From assembly GCA_017397565.1 (NCBI GenBank), contig JAFQIL010000004.1, positions 1 to 64,000 on the forward strand: a DNA stretch of 64,000 nt, written 5' to 3'. This DNA comes from Oscillospiraceae bacterium (lineage in GTDB: Bacteria; Bacillota; Clostridia; Oscillospirales; Oscillospiraceae). The translations under genes and the position numbers were made by a program. Below, one piece after another: positions 41,005 to 50,046 of the stretch (within the stretch, counting starts at the first letter, position 1; each line of letters starts with the position of its first letter). The notes under the pieces are model-generated. The model was not told the DNA's origin. It searched no databases and worked only from the letters and a program-made list of their open reading frames with translations.

Positions 41005-42551
41005 CGGTAGTTCTCCTTAGTTTGCAGTCGCTTCTGAACGGTAGGATACCGTTCCTTGTCAGTGTGAGGAATGAATTTTGCCGCCTGCATCCGAATCAAA
41101 AAGTCGGGGATGGAGGCAAACTGCACGCAGTAAAGCTGCTCTGCCAACTCCCGGGCTTCCGAAAGCTTGGTTCTGTCTAAAAGCAGAAGCTGCGCACCCT
41201 CTAAGGATGTATTGGCAATGCAGTGATAACGCTCCCGGGGAAGATCCGGGAAAATACCCACCGTAATGGCAGATTCCAGGTCTGAATGAGCGGGGAAAGC
41301 ACCGGATAAATACACCTGCGCCAGCTCCTCTGCATGCACACCGGCGGTTTCTAAAAGACAATCCACCATGGTGTAGGCGGCGGCTTTGGTGTCTAAATAC
41401 TGATGAATATCCGTTTGAGAAAAATACAGGGGAGAACCGGTGGCAGACTCTGTTGCGTCTGCATAGACGGCAGCAAATTCCTGTTCATCTTCCAAAAAGA
41501 CGATTCGATCGGAGGTATCGGGATTTAGCTGTCCGGCGGCATCGATCCAGCCGTTTAACCGCATTTGCGCTATCAGGTCGATGATACCGGAGCCGCAGAT
41601 GCCCACAGGCGGTTCTTTGCCGATGGTGGTAAAGCTAAGGGCATCATTCCGGATGGTAACAGAATCGATAGCACCCTTTTGCGCCCGCATACCGAACCGG
41701 CTGATGTAGCCTTCCAAAGCAGGACCGGCAGCACCGGCACCGGCTAACATCCAGTCCCGGTTCCCAATAACCAGCTCTCCGTTGGTACCAATGTCAAAAA
41801 ACAGGCTGGTTTCTGCTTTCTTGTGGATGGCAAGCACCGTCAGACCGCTGATGATATCACCGCCGATATAGTTTGACGCGGCGGGGAAGAGATATACCAA
41901 GCCCTGAAAATCCAGCCCCAGCTCCCGTCCCCAAACGAAACCGGGATCAGAGCAAACCGGGGCAAAGGGGGAGGCAAACACGGTCCATGCATTCAGCTTC
42001 AGCAGAAAATGGATCATAGTGGTGTTACCGGCAACGGCCATAACAGGGCATCGGGCAGCGTCGATTCCGGTGTCCTCAGATAGTTTTGCCAGCAGATCCT
42101 GAAAGGTTTCGACAGTCGCGCGTTGCAGATCCTGCACTTGCTTTTCACCCTCTAAACTGTAGGTGATCCGTGTCAGAATATCAGAACCGTAAACGGCCTG
42201 GCCGTTAACGGTCTTTTCTTCCGCAACCACTGCCCCGGAATTCATGTCCACAAGCCGCATGACTACGGTGGTAGAGCCGTAGTCCACTGCCAAAGCATAA
42301 TGCTGCTGCCGCCGGTCACCGGCCTGAATGTCGGTGATCACCCAGTCTGTTTCCCGGTAAACCAGGGTGACCGTAATGCCGTCAGCCTTGCGGCAAAGGG
42401 GATAAAGCTTACCCAAAACCGGCAGGGGGAATGTGATATTCTCATATCCCAGCTCCTGCAGCGCAAGCCGGATGCGTTGCTGGTCACTGACCGGCGCGTC
42501 CTCAGACGGCGGCATCAGCTGCAGATATATTTTTTCGCTGACAGGCAGCAC
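41001..42551 (-). CDS. ASKHA-domain (DUF4445/RamA-like) corrinoid-activation type protein
   Basis: The family comprises ATP-dependent reductive activators of corrinoid proteins (RACo, RamA). The 516 residues contain the ASKHA ATPase blocks YALAVDYGSTTVVMRLVD, MAVAGNTTMIHFLL, SNYIGGDIISGLT, LFFDIGTNGELVIGN, AGAGAAGPALEGYISRFGM and VYLSGAFPAHSDLESA (parts). The usual N-terminal 2Fe-2S ferredoxin domain of about 90 residues is absent: residues 1-85 have no CxxxxCxxC pattern. The GTG start follows GGAGGAATT. It is translationally coupled to the downstream 2Fe-2S protein. No corrinoid methyltransferase is in the window, so the client is unknown. Confidence 0.85.
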   Translation of the reverse strand: MLPVSEKIYLQLMPPSEDAPVSDQQRIRLALQELGYENITFPLPVLGKLYPLCRKADGITVTLVYRETDWVITDIQAGDRRQQHYALAVDYGSTTVVMRLVDMNSGAVVAEEKTVNGQAVYGSDILTRITYSLEGEKQVQDLQRATVETFQDLLAKLSEDTGIDAARCPVMAVAGNTTMIHFLLKLNAWTVFASPFAPVCSDPGFVWGRELGLDFQGLVYLFPAASNYIGGDIISGLTVLAIHKKAETSLFFDIGTNGELVIGNRDWMLAGAGAAGPALEGYISRFGMRAQKGAIDSVTIRNDALSFTTIGKEPPVGICGSGIIDLIAQMRLNGWIDAAGQLNPDTSDRIVFLEDEQEFAAVYADATESATGSPLYFSQTDIHQYLDTKAAAYTMVDCLLETAGVHAEELAQVYLSGAFPAHSDLESAITVGIFPDLPRERYHCIANTSLEGAQLLLLDRTKLSEARELAEQLYCVQFASIPDFLIRMQAAKFIPHTDKERYPTVQKRLQTKENYR

Positions 42552-42583
42552 AGCAATTCCTCCTTGGGTGGGTTTTTAAATGA

Positions 42584-43804
42584 TTATTTCTCGTGATTGA
42601 TTTTTGTGATTTGGGCGATCCGCTGACTCAGGGGTGGGTGACTGTATTCCAGCACCACATTGATTTGAGAGGGGGCAAGATGTGCAAAATTCTCCTTGGC
42701 AAGCTTTTTAAGCGCTGTAACCATGGCGTCACCGTAGCCTTCCTGTACTGCCTGACGGTCAGCCCGGAATTCTGCGTGGCGGCTGTAGGCATTCATTATC
42801 ATGCCGGTCAGCGGCTGTGTAAGCCCAAGTCCGATGGTGGCCAGCACAAAGCCAAAGCCGTAATTGATACCGCCAAAGCCAAAGGCTTCATGAAGCTGGG
42901 GATGCCGAACTGCCAGCCAAACCACCACGGCCATCAGCAGAAGATTGCCGAAATTCATGACCTGCTGCTTCAGTACATCCTTGTTCAGACCGTGACCCAG
43001 CTCGTGGGCAAACACAGCGCAGATTTCCTCCGGTGTCATAGAATTGACCAGATTGTCATACAAAACAATGGTTTTTAATTTGCCGAAGCCGGTAAAATAG
43101 GCGTTGAGCTTGGTGGTGCGCCGGGATGCGTCCATTACTTCGATGGCTTTCACCTGATAGCCGTGCTTGGTCAAAAGCGCCATCAGGTTGTCCTTCAGCT
43201 CTCCCTCTTCCAGAGGAACAAACTTGTTGCCAAGACGGCTGAAAATGGGGTACAGGAAAGAAATAGCCAGCATAATGCAGAAAACCGCACCGGCAAACAG
43301 CAGGATCATCCAGTCACCCAGGCTGGTATGCAGAATAAAAAGCAGCCAGGTCAGCAGCAGGCTCAGACCGAAATTCAACAAAAGATCCCGAATCTGATCG
43401 GTGACAAAGGTCTTTACGGAAGATCGGTTAAAGCCGTATTTTTCCTCGATCACCATGGTGCTGTAATAGCCAAAAACAGCACTGACAACGGCATCCACCA
43501 GGCTTTCCAGAATGACGATGGAAACAAGCTGGGGGAAAGCGTCGCATCCGAACAATGAGGCGAAAGCGGCATAGGCGTTGGCGCAAAGCAGCGCAAGAGA
43601 GATAAGAAAAGAAACCACTGTGGAAAGAATGCTCAAACGGCTGCGCTCACCGCCGTATTTGCGCCATCTGCCGTAGGTTTCTGCATCATAAATGTCCGCA
43701 ACATTCTCCGGGATGGGATTGCCGCAGGAACGGTACTGGACGATATTCAAAACCAGACGGTAGATAAAACTCAGCGTCAAAATGGATATAATGAGAAGCT
43801 TCAT
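42584..43804 (-). CDS. M48-family membrane metalloprotease (Ste24/CAAX-type)
   Basis: This zinc endopeptidase in the membrane probably acts in protein quality control or removal of processed peptides. The 406 residues have several membrane segments before and after the catalytic motif VFAHELGHGLNKDVL (HExxH). The third ligand is expected in SRHAEFRADRQAVQEG (ExxxD motif). The N-terminal domain (VLNIVQYRSCGNPIPENVADIYD) and STMVIEEKYGFNRSS are Ste24-type rather than HtpX-type. It is 33 bases upstream of the ASKHA gene on the same strand and may share the transcript. Confidence 0.92.
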   Translation of the reverse strand: MKLLIISILTLSFIYRLVLNIVQYRSCGNPIPENVADIYDAETYGRWRKYGGERSRLSILSTVVSFLISLALLCANAYAAFASLFGCDAFPQLVSIVILESLVDAVVSAVFGYYSTMVIEEKYGFNRSSVKTFVTDQIRDLLLNFGLSLLLTWLLFILHTSLGDWMILLFAGAVFCIMLAISFLYPIFSRLGNKFVPLEEGELKDNLMALLTKHGYQVKAIEVMDASRRTTKLNAYFTGFGKLKTIVLYDNLVNSMTPEEICAVFAHELGHGLNKDVLKQQVMNFGNLLLMAVVVWLAVRHPQLHEAFGFGGINYGFGFVLATIGLGLTQPLTGMIMNAYSRHAEFRADRQAVQEGYGDAMVTALKKLAKENFAHLAPSQINVVLEYSHPPLSQRIAQITKINHEK

Positions 43805-43975
43805 AACGAAATCTCCTTTTCTTTGTATAACCGTAGATTACCATATTTGCAAAATATATGCAAGTCTCTTATAGCAGGGACGATAGGTAAAAAACCGATC
43901 CCGACAACAGCCTGCAAATTCCCGTTTCTCGGGCTGTAGGGGACTTATTTCCCCGTCCCATGCAGCGGCGCAGCC

Positions 43976-44070
43976 ACTAAGCCTTCCCCTTTGGGGAAGG
44001 TGGCACGCCGTCAGGCGTGACGGAAGAGGTTATAATCTCTCCCACCGCTCGCTACCCCAAAGGGGAGGGC
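43976..44070. repeat. Repeat family B, copy 2
   Basis: AAGCCTTCCCC-TTT-GGGGAAGGTGGCACGCC-GTCA-GGCGTGACGGAAGAGG, then CTCTCCCACC...ACCCCAAAGGGGAGGGC. It is nearly the same as 59738-59836. The flanks (43805-43975 and 44071-44134) hold further small hairpins such as TGCCC-GATAAA-GGGCA and no gene. Confidence 0.8.
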
Positions 44071-44134
44071 ATTTGCCCGATAAAGGGCAATTTGTTGAGA
44101 AAATCGTACCGATCCATGTCTGCGGGATGCTGCC

Positions 44135-44180
44135 ACAAAAAATCTCAGGGGTTGTTGCCAATAAAGCAACAACCCCTGGC
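44135..44180 (-). terminator. terminator of the PIG-L gene
   Basis: CAGGGGTTGTTGC (44146-44158) / GCAACAACCCCTG (44166-44178), followed on the minus strand by AGATTTTTTG. Confidence 0.88.
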
Positions 44181-44194
44181 TTGACTTATGTTCG

Positions 44195-44911
44195 TTAACG
44201 GCCTTCCGGCAGCATCCGGTAGGTATTCATACGCTGGTTCTGCATGCAGCGGGAGAAGCACTCAGCATATGTTGTACCGCACTGCTTGCCGCGGCTCTGG
44301 TTTAAGGCACGGTTGCCGCTGAAAGCGTCGTTGCCGGTGTGGGCGCTGAGCCAGCCGTATTGGCTTTCGTGACACTTCAGAGCTTCCGTTTTCAGCTCGA
44401 TGGTATCGGTGATGTCTACAAATTCTGTGGGGCGGAAGTCGCCAACGCCTACGGGCTCCATGTAGAAGATAGCCGGCACCACGGGCGTGTGAGGATACTT
44501 GGTCTTGTAGTTGGGGATGGTTGCGATAAAGCTGGCATTGAAGGCCAGAAGGGAAGTCTCGATATGGTCACGCATATAGTCATCGGGATTCTGGGTGAAG
44601 ATCATATCAGGCTTGGTGTAGCGGATCACATCCACCAGCTTGTCGATGGTGTCGCGGTTGTTGGAGTCCACATACAGATCGTATACGCCCAGGTTGAAAT
44701 ACTCCTTGGCGCCAATGACCTTCGCGGCCTTTTCAGCTTCCTTGACACGGATGGCGGCGATCTCGTCGGGCTCCAGAGTCATAGAGCCACCGCTGCCGTT
44801 GGTAACACCGCAGACATAGACCTCATCGCCACGGGCGACACAGCGGGCCAATGTACCGAAGCAGCCAAATTCTGCGTCATCGGGATGACAACCAATTGCT
44901 AATACACGCAT
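44195..44911 (-). CDS. PIG-L/LmbE-family deacetylase
   Basis: This zinc-dependent N-deacetylase superfamily acts on GlcNAc-type substrates. The ATG at 44911 behind GAGG is used; a GTG five codons upstream lies within the ribosome site. The 238 residues show the metal motif AIGCHPDDAEFGCFGT (HPDDxE), VCGVTNGSGG, NLGVYDLYVD and TQNPDDYMRDHIETSLLA (trimmed) with the later metal His. The substrate is unknown. It is not obviously linked to neighbours, although a GltS-type symporter lies upstream on the same strand. Confidence 0.9.
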   Translation of the reverse strand: MRVLAIGCHPDDAEFGCFGTLARCVARGDEVYVCGVTNGSGGSMTLEPDEIAAIRVKEAEKAAKVIGAKEYFNLGVYDLYVDSNNRDTIDKLVDVIRYTKPDMIFTQNPDDYMRDHIETSLLAFNASFIATIPNYKTKYPHTPVVPAIFYMEPVGVGDFRPTEFVDITDTIELKTEALKCHESQYGWLSAHTGNDAFSGNRALNQSRGKQCGTTYAECFSRCMQNQRMNTYRMLPEGR

Positions 44912-44987
44912 AAAACTGTACCTCACTTGTTAAATAATGTACTGTTATGATACGGGAAAATTTGTCAAAAGTCAATCCTTCTTTGCT

Positions 44988-46454
44988 CTATTTAACGGTG
45001 CTCGCAGCAGTTTCCTCGGCCTCATCCGTCCAAACGGTTACAGGCGTGTTCTTGTACCGCTTTTTAAAGATCCGTCTGCGGAACAGGAAGATGGTGTAGC
45101 AAAGCCAAAGCACGAAGAAAACGCAGCAGGCAATGACAGCGTTGGTAAAGGACTTACCGGCAAAGCCAAGCAAGAACAGCAGCGGAGCGATCATCACCAT
45201 AGCAGGGAAGTTGGAAAGAATGTAAAGGCTGGAAACGGGAGTGCGCAGGTCGGGATCAATTTCCTTCATCAGGATCACGCCGTTGGAGGCAGTGCCGGTG
45301 AGCGTGCCAAAGCTCATGAGGAAGAATTCATGTTCAAAGCCCTTGAAGCATTCCTTGGAAACCTTGCGGATGTAGACGTAGGTAATGATCATGCCCACAA
45401 TGCTGAGGATCACGATGGGCAGAATGTAGTTTTTAATATCGTTGATCTCAATAGCTGCCACACCGGCAACGATCATCAGGTCGAAGGAAAAACCGGAGAT
45501 CCGGTCCATCTGATAATTGTTGATGTAGCCCCGGTGCATCAGGTTACCCTTGCGCAAACGCTTCACCACAAACTTGATCAGCATGGCAGCCAGAGAGGCC
45601 CACAGGAAGTTGAAGCCCCAGGCGATGCTGTTGGTGAACGCGGAAAGCTTGCCCAAAAGGCACATAAAGCCGAAGGAAATGGCATAGGCCAGCACCACAA
45701 AACCAACCTGAATGGTAAATTTGTCCACAGATTCGCTGTCGGGGATCTCGTTTTCGCCACATTCTGCCTGCTCTGCAGCAAGCTTTTTGGGGTCGGGCTT
45801 GCGGACAGTAAGACTGCCGCGTTTTTTGAAAATATTGATGTGCAAAACGCCAAATACAGAAGCGACCACAAAACCGATGGAAGCTAGAGACAGACCGAAG
45901 CTGCCGTTACCGGCAAACTGCGCGGCTTCCGTGTTGGTGTAATTGATATCCCAGCTCAGGGCGTTGCCGGGTCCCTGACCAAAGCCCAGAGGCAGGATCA
46001 CGCCGCAGACATAGGAAACGATCTGATCGCCGTAGCGGGTCAAAAGGAACAAAACTATCGTGATGCCAAGTCCTACAAAAGCCTGCAGCATATAGGTGCC
46101 GCCTTGCAGAGCACCAAATTCCACGACCTGGGAACCTTTTGTTTTGTGGGTGCTTTTTTCTGTTTTTAAGGACATGGCGGCAAAGCCGATGGCCAGACAG
46201 TGATATGTAATGACCTGCATCAGGCGCATGTCTACCAGATTGAAGCCAAACTGCTTGGTAATGATATTCACAACCAGCAGCAGTGTGCCGCCCAGAAGAG
46301 CCGACGGGATCAAGCATTTCCGGAACAACGGGATGGTACGCCGGAGGATATTTCCCAGCATCAGAAACAGCAGCAAAAGGCCAAACTGCACCAAAAAGCT
46401 CCAAACCTGGCCATAATTCGCCAAGGTAAAGTCCCAGCTAGATGCGCCATCCAT
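44988..46454 (-). CDS. sodium/glutamate symporter-like protein (GltS family)
   Basis: This secondary transporter of the GltS/ESS family imports glutamate or a related anion with sodium. The 488 residues form about twelve membrane segments in two halves. The family half-motif appears in VILPLGFGQGPGNALSWD (first half) and LMSFGTLTGTASNGVILMKEIDPD (second half). At 488 residues it is longer than E. coli GltS (about 400) because of a cytoplasmic loop rich in Glu and Ala at about 210-245. The PIG-L gene follows 76 bases downstream. Some clostridial relatives are annotated only as sodium:glutamate symporter. Confidence 0.87.
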   Translation of the reverse strand: MDGASSWDFTLANYGQVWSFLVQFGLLLLFLMLGNILRRTIPLFRKCLIPSALLGGTLLLVVNIITKQFGFNLVDMRLMQVITYHCLAIGFAAMSLKTEKSTHKTKGSQVVEFGALQGGTYMLQAFVGLGITIVLFLLTRYGDQIVSYVCGVILPLGFGQGPGNALSWDINYTNTEAAQFAGNGSFGLSLASIGFVVASVFGVLHINIFKKRGSLTVRKPDPKKLAAEQAECGENEIPDSESVDKFTIQVGFVVLAYAISFGFMCLLGKLSAFTNSIAWGFNFLWASLAAMLIKFVVKRLRKGNLMHRGYINNYQMDRISGFSFDLMIVAGVAAIEINDIKNYILPIVILSIVGMIITYVYIRKVSKECFKGFEHEFFLMSFGTLTGTASNGVILMKEIDPDLRTPVSSLYILSNFPAMVMIAPLLFLLGFAGKSFTNAVIACCVFFVLWLCYTIFLFRRRIFKKRYKNTPVTVWTDEAEETAASTVK

Positions 46455-46569
46455 AAAATATCAACCTCCATATTAAACAATTCTTAATAAATTATAAGAT
46501 GCAAGGGGAAATTTGTCAACCGGAAATGGAGATAAGGCATGGCAAAGAAAAACAGGGACTGAAAAGGAA

Positions 46570-47337
46570 TCAAAGACATTCCGTCATACCGTCATAACAG
46601 ATGACAGCCTTGTCGCCAAAGAGGTTTTTAACCTTATTTGCGGCTTCTGCCGGGGCATTCAGGATCTCCCGGCCGTTGTGGTTAAAGAGGATCTTACCGA
46701 TAGGTTTACCTTTGGTGTAAGTGTACACATCGCCAATGCCAAAGTGACCGGTTTCGATAATCAGAACATCACAGCCTTCTCCGATGGCCGGATTCAGTTC
46801 TTCGTAGTGCTTTACATCACCGCTGTAGACGATCCGTTTGCCCTGAGCGTCGATCCGGAAGGAGAAGGAGCGCCACCCTTCCTCTGAAGGTGCCATGTGG
46901 GTGTTGTGAAATGCGGTGACACAGAGGGAGCCGTTGTCAAATAAAACACCGTCCTGAATGATATGGGGATGAAGATAAGGACCCAGGCTGAAATTCGGCT
47001 CATTACACCGCAGAAGCCCCATAACAGCTTCAAAAATACCGGAAACAGGCAGAAAAATTTGAATATCAGTCATTTTTTCGGACTTTTTCAGCCAGTGGAG
47101 ATTACGGATGGTCCAAAGCAGATTGGCCAAACCACCGGTGTGGTCGATATGTGGATGAGAAAGGATGATTTTTTCTACCCTTAGAAGATCAAGACCTAAA
47201 TTGTGGGCGGTGTAGGAGCAGCCTTCTCCGGCATCAAACCAATAGAGCTTGCCGTCATGCTCCAAAGTGAAAGCGGTGTGCTTTCTGTCCGGCATCGGTT
47301 CTGTGCCGGCACAGGTACCTAAAAAGCAGAGTTTCAT
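46570..47337 (-). CDS. MBL-fold metallohydrolase
   Basis: The 255-residue protein belongs to the RNase Z-like branch of the metallo-beta-lactamase fold. The metal-binding motif is LSHPHIDHTGG (HxHxDH), with FDAGEGCSYTAH upstream, RIVYSGDVKHYEEL (third ligand Asp) and FNHNGREILN at the end. It lacks the long exosite of true RNase Z. The function is not predictable beyond hydrolase, possibly of a nucleotide or phosphoester. RBS GGAGGGGAAG precedes the ATG. Single gene. Confidence 0.87.
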   Translation of the reverse strand: MKLCFLGTCAGTEPMPDRKHTAFTLEHDGKLYWFDAGEGCSYTAHNLGLDLLRVEKIILSHPHIDHTGGLANLLWTIRNLHWLKKSEKMTDIQIFLPVSGIFEAVMGLLRCNEPNFSLGPYLHPHIIQDGVLFDNGSLCVTAFHNTHMAPSEEGWRSFSFRIDAQGKRIVYSGDVKHYEELNPAIGEGCDVLIIETGHFGIGDVYTYTKGKPIGKILFNHNGREILNAPAEAANKVKNLFGDKAVICYDGMTECL

Positions 47338-47475
47338 AGCTTCCCCTCCCGAAAATTCCCCAAGAATTCTTACGGTAAGTATACTGTATTCTGAATGAAA
47401 AGTAAAGGGAGATGTTATATATGGATATGCAATACATCTCGCCCCTCAAGACTGTAAAAAAAGGATTCTGTACCC

Positions 47476-47617
47476 GGGATTCGCCCGGCTACGGCCGGGC
47501 CAGGTTGGTTGCGACAGTCCACCGGACTGTCGCCAAGAGCCGCCTTTCGAATCCACCATCCAAATGACCATACCAAACCAAAACACCAGCCGTTAAGGCT
47601 GGTGTTTTGGTTTGGCA
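47476..47617. repeat. tRNA-tail hairpin element, copy T1
   Basis: The outer arms are GGGATTCG (47476-47483) and CGAATCCACCATCC (47548-47561), the latter matching a tRNA 3' end. Between them lie GCCCGGC-TAC...GCCGGGC and GCGACAGTCC-ACC-GGACTGTCGC. After the right arm come AAATGACCATACC and a long terminator-like stem, CCAAACCAAAACACCAGCC / its complement (47573-47615). The rest of 47618-47782 is AT-rich with a repeated TTGAACNTAAT word and no gene. Confidence 0.75.
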
Positions 47618-47782
47618 GTATTGAACCTAATGTATATTTTTCGCTAGGTTATAGAGGATGTCAAAACTAAAAAGCTTAGAGCCGCAACGATTTTTCAGCT
47701 TTTGGTAACTGTAAAAGTGTCCGTTTTTGCTTTTGAACTTAATATATATTGTTGCCAATTTAGAGGAATTTGCCAACGAAAC

Positions 47783-48331
47783 TTAATCAAGAAGGATCTC
47801 GTAGCGTTGAATAATACGTTCATCATCAATAAATTCTTCTAATAAGTATCCCCCGTTTTTTAAAATAGTGTGTATAGCGGATATGTTTTCTTTACTGTTT
47901 GGGCAAATGTGTACCCGATAGATACCCCTTCTTTTGCATTCTATTAACGCACGGGAGAGCATAGTAGTACCATAACCTTTTCCTCTACACCATGGAACAA
48001 TGCCAGCATGAAGGTGACCGCGTTTTGTATCGGCATGATTTAAAACGATGCTTCCAACAATTTCTCGTTGTCTGTTTATTGCGAAATATAGTGTACACGG
48101 AACATGCGTTGACAGCATCGAGCCTGTTGTGCGGTCATCTTCACAATACTCAAGCCATTTTTCGTAGGGGGTATTACCTCTGCGCATTAATTCGGGTTGG
48201 ATGTTATCCTCTAACTGTTCCCATCTTTCCATAATTCTCTGGTATTCCTGACGGTGTGTTTCATTTGGTATTTCTAGAGTCAAATCATCCGAAACAGCAG
48301 CATTCTTCATCTCGGTATTTCTTTTATTCAT
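47783..48331 (-). CDS. GNAT-family N-acetyltransferase
   Basis: This acetyl-CoA-dependent acyltransferase has 182 residues from the ATG at 48331 (GGAGA upstream); a GTG at 48346 overlaps the previous stop codon. GNAT motif A is visible as AGIVPWCRGKGYGTTMLSRAL (shortened), preceded by FAINRQREIVGSIVLNH and followed by HICPNSKENISAIHTILKNGGY. The substrate is unknown. It starts 11 bases after the ABC-F gene and is probably co-transcribed with it, so a drug-modifying or protective role is possible but unsupported by motif. Confidence 0.85.
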   Translation of the reverse strand: MNKRNTEMKNAAVSDDLTLEIPNETHRQEYQRIMERWEQLEDNIQPELMRRGNTPYEKWLEYCEDDRTTGSMLSTHVPCTLYFAINRQREIVGSIVLNHADTKRGHLHAGIVPWCRGKGYGTTMLSRALIECKRRGIYRVHICPNSKENISAIHTILKNGGYLLEEFIDDERIIQRYEILLD

Positions 48332-48342
48332 AGTTTCTCCAA

Positions 48343-49809
48343 TCACAGCTGTACTACTTTTGTAGCAATATTATCACAAAACACTTTATCATGTTCCACA
48401 AAAAGAATTGTGGGTTTAAATTGCAGAAGAAGTTCCTCAATTTGCATTCTGGAGATCACATCGATATAGTTCATGGGTTCATCCCAAATGTGCAGATGAG
48501 TCGGTTGACAGATAGATCGAGCGAGAAGGACTTTTTTCTTCTGACCAGCACTTAAAGAGGACATGTCCTTTTCCATTTGCCTTTTGGGAACGTCCAACTT
48601 CGCCAGTAACGCAAGGAAGAGGCTTTCATCAATTCCACTATCCCTGGCAAAATCAGTTAGCTTACCTCGCAATTCCGATGTGTCTTGGGATACATAGGAA
48701 ATCGATAGTCCGTTACCAATTCGCATCTCTCCGGTATAAGGTATGTCCTCTCCACAGATCAGTTTAATGATACTACTCTTGCCACTTCCGTTTGCACCTT
48801 GTAGCGCAATACGATCTCCTTGCTGGATTTCAAAAGTGATTCCTTCGCATATGGGTTCTTTATCATAACAAATCGTTACATCTCGCAGTGTTACTAACCG
48901 TTTGCTATGGAATGGTGTTTGTAAGATTTTTAAAGCATCAATTCGTTCGATATTTTTCAGTAGTTGTGACTTTTCCTCAATTGCTGCCTGCTGCCGTTTT
49001 TCGATGGCCTTGGAGCGAGCCATCATTTTCGCTGCCTTGTGACCGATGTAACCTCGATCACATGGACCGAATCCGATTTTTGTAGCTTCCACGCGGTCAG
49101 ACCAGACCGCTTTTTCCCGAGCAGTTTCCTCTAAACGCTGAACCTCTTGCTTTAGCTTTTCGTTTTTAGCTTGTTCAAAGGCATCCTGCCGCAGTTTGTT
49201 TTCATACCAAGTCGAAAAATTACCACGGCACACATCAATACTGGCCTTATTGATGGATAGGATGTGGTCTACGCTGCCATCCAGAAATGCTCGGTCATGG
49301 GACACAAGTATATATCCTTTTTTGCTGTTAAGGTACTGACTTACTATCTCGCGCCCTTGAATATCCAGATGATTGGTGGGTTCATCTATGAGAAGGAAGT
49401 TATTCTCTTTTAGGAATAGTACAGCAAGCATCAGTTTGGTTTGCTCTCCGTTGGAAAGGGTTTCGAAAGATCGATATAGAACCTCTTCGTTCAATTGTAG
49501 AGCATTCATTTCCCGTACAAGTTGCCAGTATTGGTATTCAGGATAGATTTCTTCCACCACATCAATGGTGAAGATTGTCTTATCTGCTACATGATAAGGG
49601 AAATAGGAAAATGAGACAGATGCAGAAATGCTACCCTGATACTCGTATTTTCCAAGAAGCAGATTTAAGAAGGTGGTCTTGCCTCTCCCGTTTCGTCCTG
49701 TGAAACCCAGCCGCCAGTTGGTATCGATCTGAAAGCTGGCATTCTCAAAAATGTTTTCGTAGCTGCCATCGTAGGCAAAGGTTAGATTCGTTACTTGGAT
49801 TAATGACAT
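48343..49809 (-). CDS. ABC-F ribosomal protection protein (Lsa/CplR-like)
   Basis: This soluble tandem-ATPase binds the ribosomal E site and displaces lincosamide, pleuromutilin or streptogramin A drugs. The ATG at 49809 has GGAGG upstream; the longer frame from 49902 reads through the attenuator terminator. The 488 residues have no membrane segment. Domain 1 has Walker A GRNGRGKTT, signature LSNGEQTK and Walker B FLLIDEPTNHLD. The linker (about 180-290) is Lys/Glu-rich (antibiotic-interaction loop region). Domain 2 has GANGSGKSS, LSAGQKKKV and HIWDEPMNYID. The pattern fits Lsa-type proteins, and the attenuator leader strongly supports antibiotic-induced expression. Activity against particular drugs is not provable here. 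Confidence 0.88.
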   Translation of the reverse strand: MSLIQVTNLTFAYDGSYENIFENASFQIDTNWRLGFTGRNGRGKTTFLNLLLGKYEYQGSISASVSFSYFPYHVADKTIFTIDVVEEIYPEYQYWQLVREMNALQLNEEVLYRSFETLSNGEQTKLMLAVLFLKENNFLLIDEPTNHLDIQGREIVSQYLNSKKGYILVSHDRAFLDGSVDHILSINKASIDVCRGNFSTWYENKLRQDAFEQAKNEKLKQEVQRLEETAREKAVWSDRVEATKIGFGPCDRGYIGHKAAKMMARSKAIEKRQQAAIEEKSQLLKNIERIDALKILQTPFHSKRLVTLRDVTICYDKEPICEGITFEIQQGDRIALQGANGSGKSSIIKLICGEDIPYTGEMRIGNGLSISYVSQDTSELRGKLTDFARDSGIDESLFLALLAKLDVPKRQMEKDMSSLSAGQKKKVLLARSICQPTHLHIWDEPMNYIDVISRMQIEELLLQFKPTILFVEHDKVFCDNIATKVVQL

Positions 49810-49821
49810 GGTTGCCCTCCG

Positions 49822-49862
49822 TAATAAAAAATTGGCTGCAGGAAAGCACTCCCGCAGCCAAT
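49822..49862 (-). terminator. attenuator terminator in the ABC-F leader
   Basis: ATTGGCTGCGGG / CTGCAGCCAAT stem on the minus strand, then TTTTTTATT, placed 13 bases before the ABC-F start codon. It would stop transcription before the gene unless the leader refolds. Confidence 0.85.
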
Positions 49863-49993
49863 GGGCAACGCAGACTGACCCCGTAGGGGCGCAGTTACAC
49901 ACTCATGGTTGAAAGAACTACATTCCTGCCAAAGGGCATAGCAAACATAGCGGCGGATACCGTCGCGTTGTAAGTTGCAGATTGCCCAAATAA

Positions 49994-50014
49994 TTAGCAG
50001 ATAATGTTGTTCAT
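49994..50014 (-). CDS. leader peptide MNNIIC upstream of the ABC-F gene
   Basis: ATG AAC AAC ATT ATC TGC TAA, with GGACGGAG 6-8 bases upstream and 33 bases from the -10 element. It is too short for standard gene finders. As in other inducible ABC-F genes, it is probably a sensor peptide on which drug-bound ribosomes stall, controlling the downstream terminator. Confidence 0.65.
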   Translation of the reverse strand: MNNIIC

Positions 50015-50046
50015 TCTTTCAACTCCGTCCTATATTATTTGTAATT

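Larger units (their letters stand above)
49810..50046 (-). promoter_or_regulatory. ribosome-mediated attenuator leader of the ABC-F gene
   Basis: The 237-base leader contains a seven-codon upstream frame, the terminator, and mutually exclusive pairings. GTTGAAAGAA around the upstream-frame start can pair with TTCTTTCAAC at about 49909-49920, and GGGCAA after the upstream frame can pair with TTGCCC just before the terminator. Drug-stalled ribosomes on the upstream frame would free or block these arms. This layout is known for vmlR, vga(A) and lsa-type genes. Confidence 0.78.

Noticed and set aside
49810..49902. N-terminal extension of the ABC-F protein (31 extra residues)
   Set aside because: It would require translating through the attenuator terminator, lacks a ribosome site, and family members begin at MSLIQVTNLTF.
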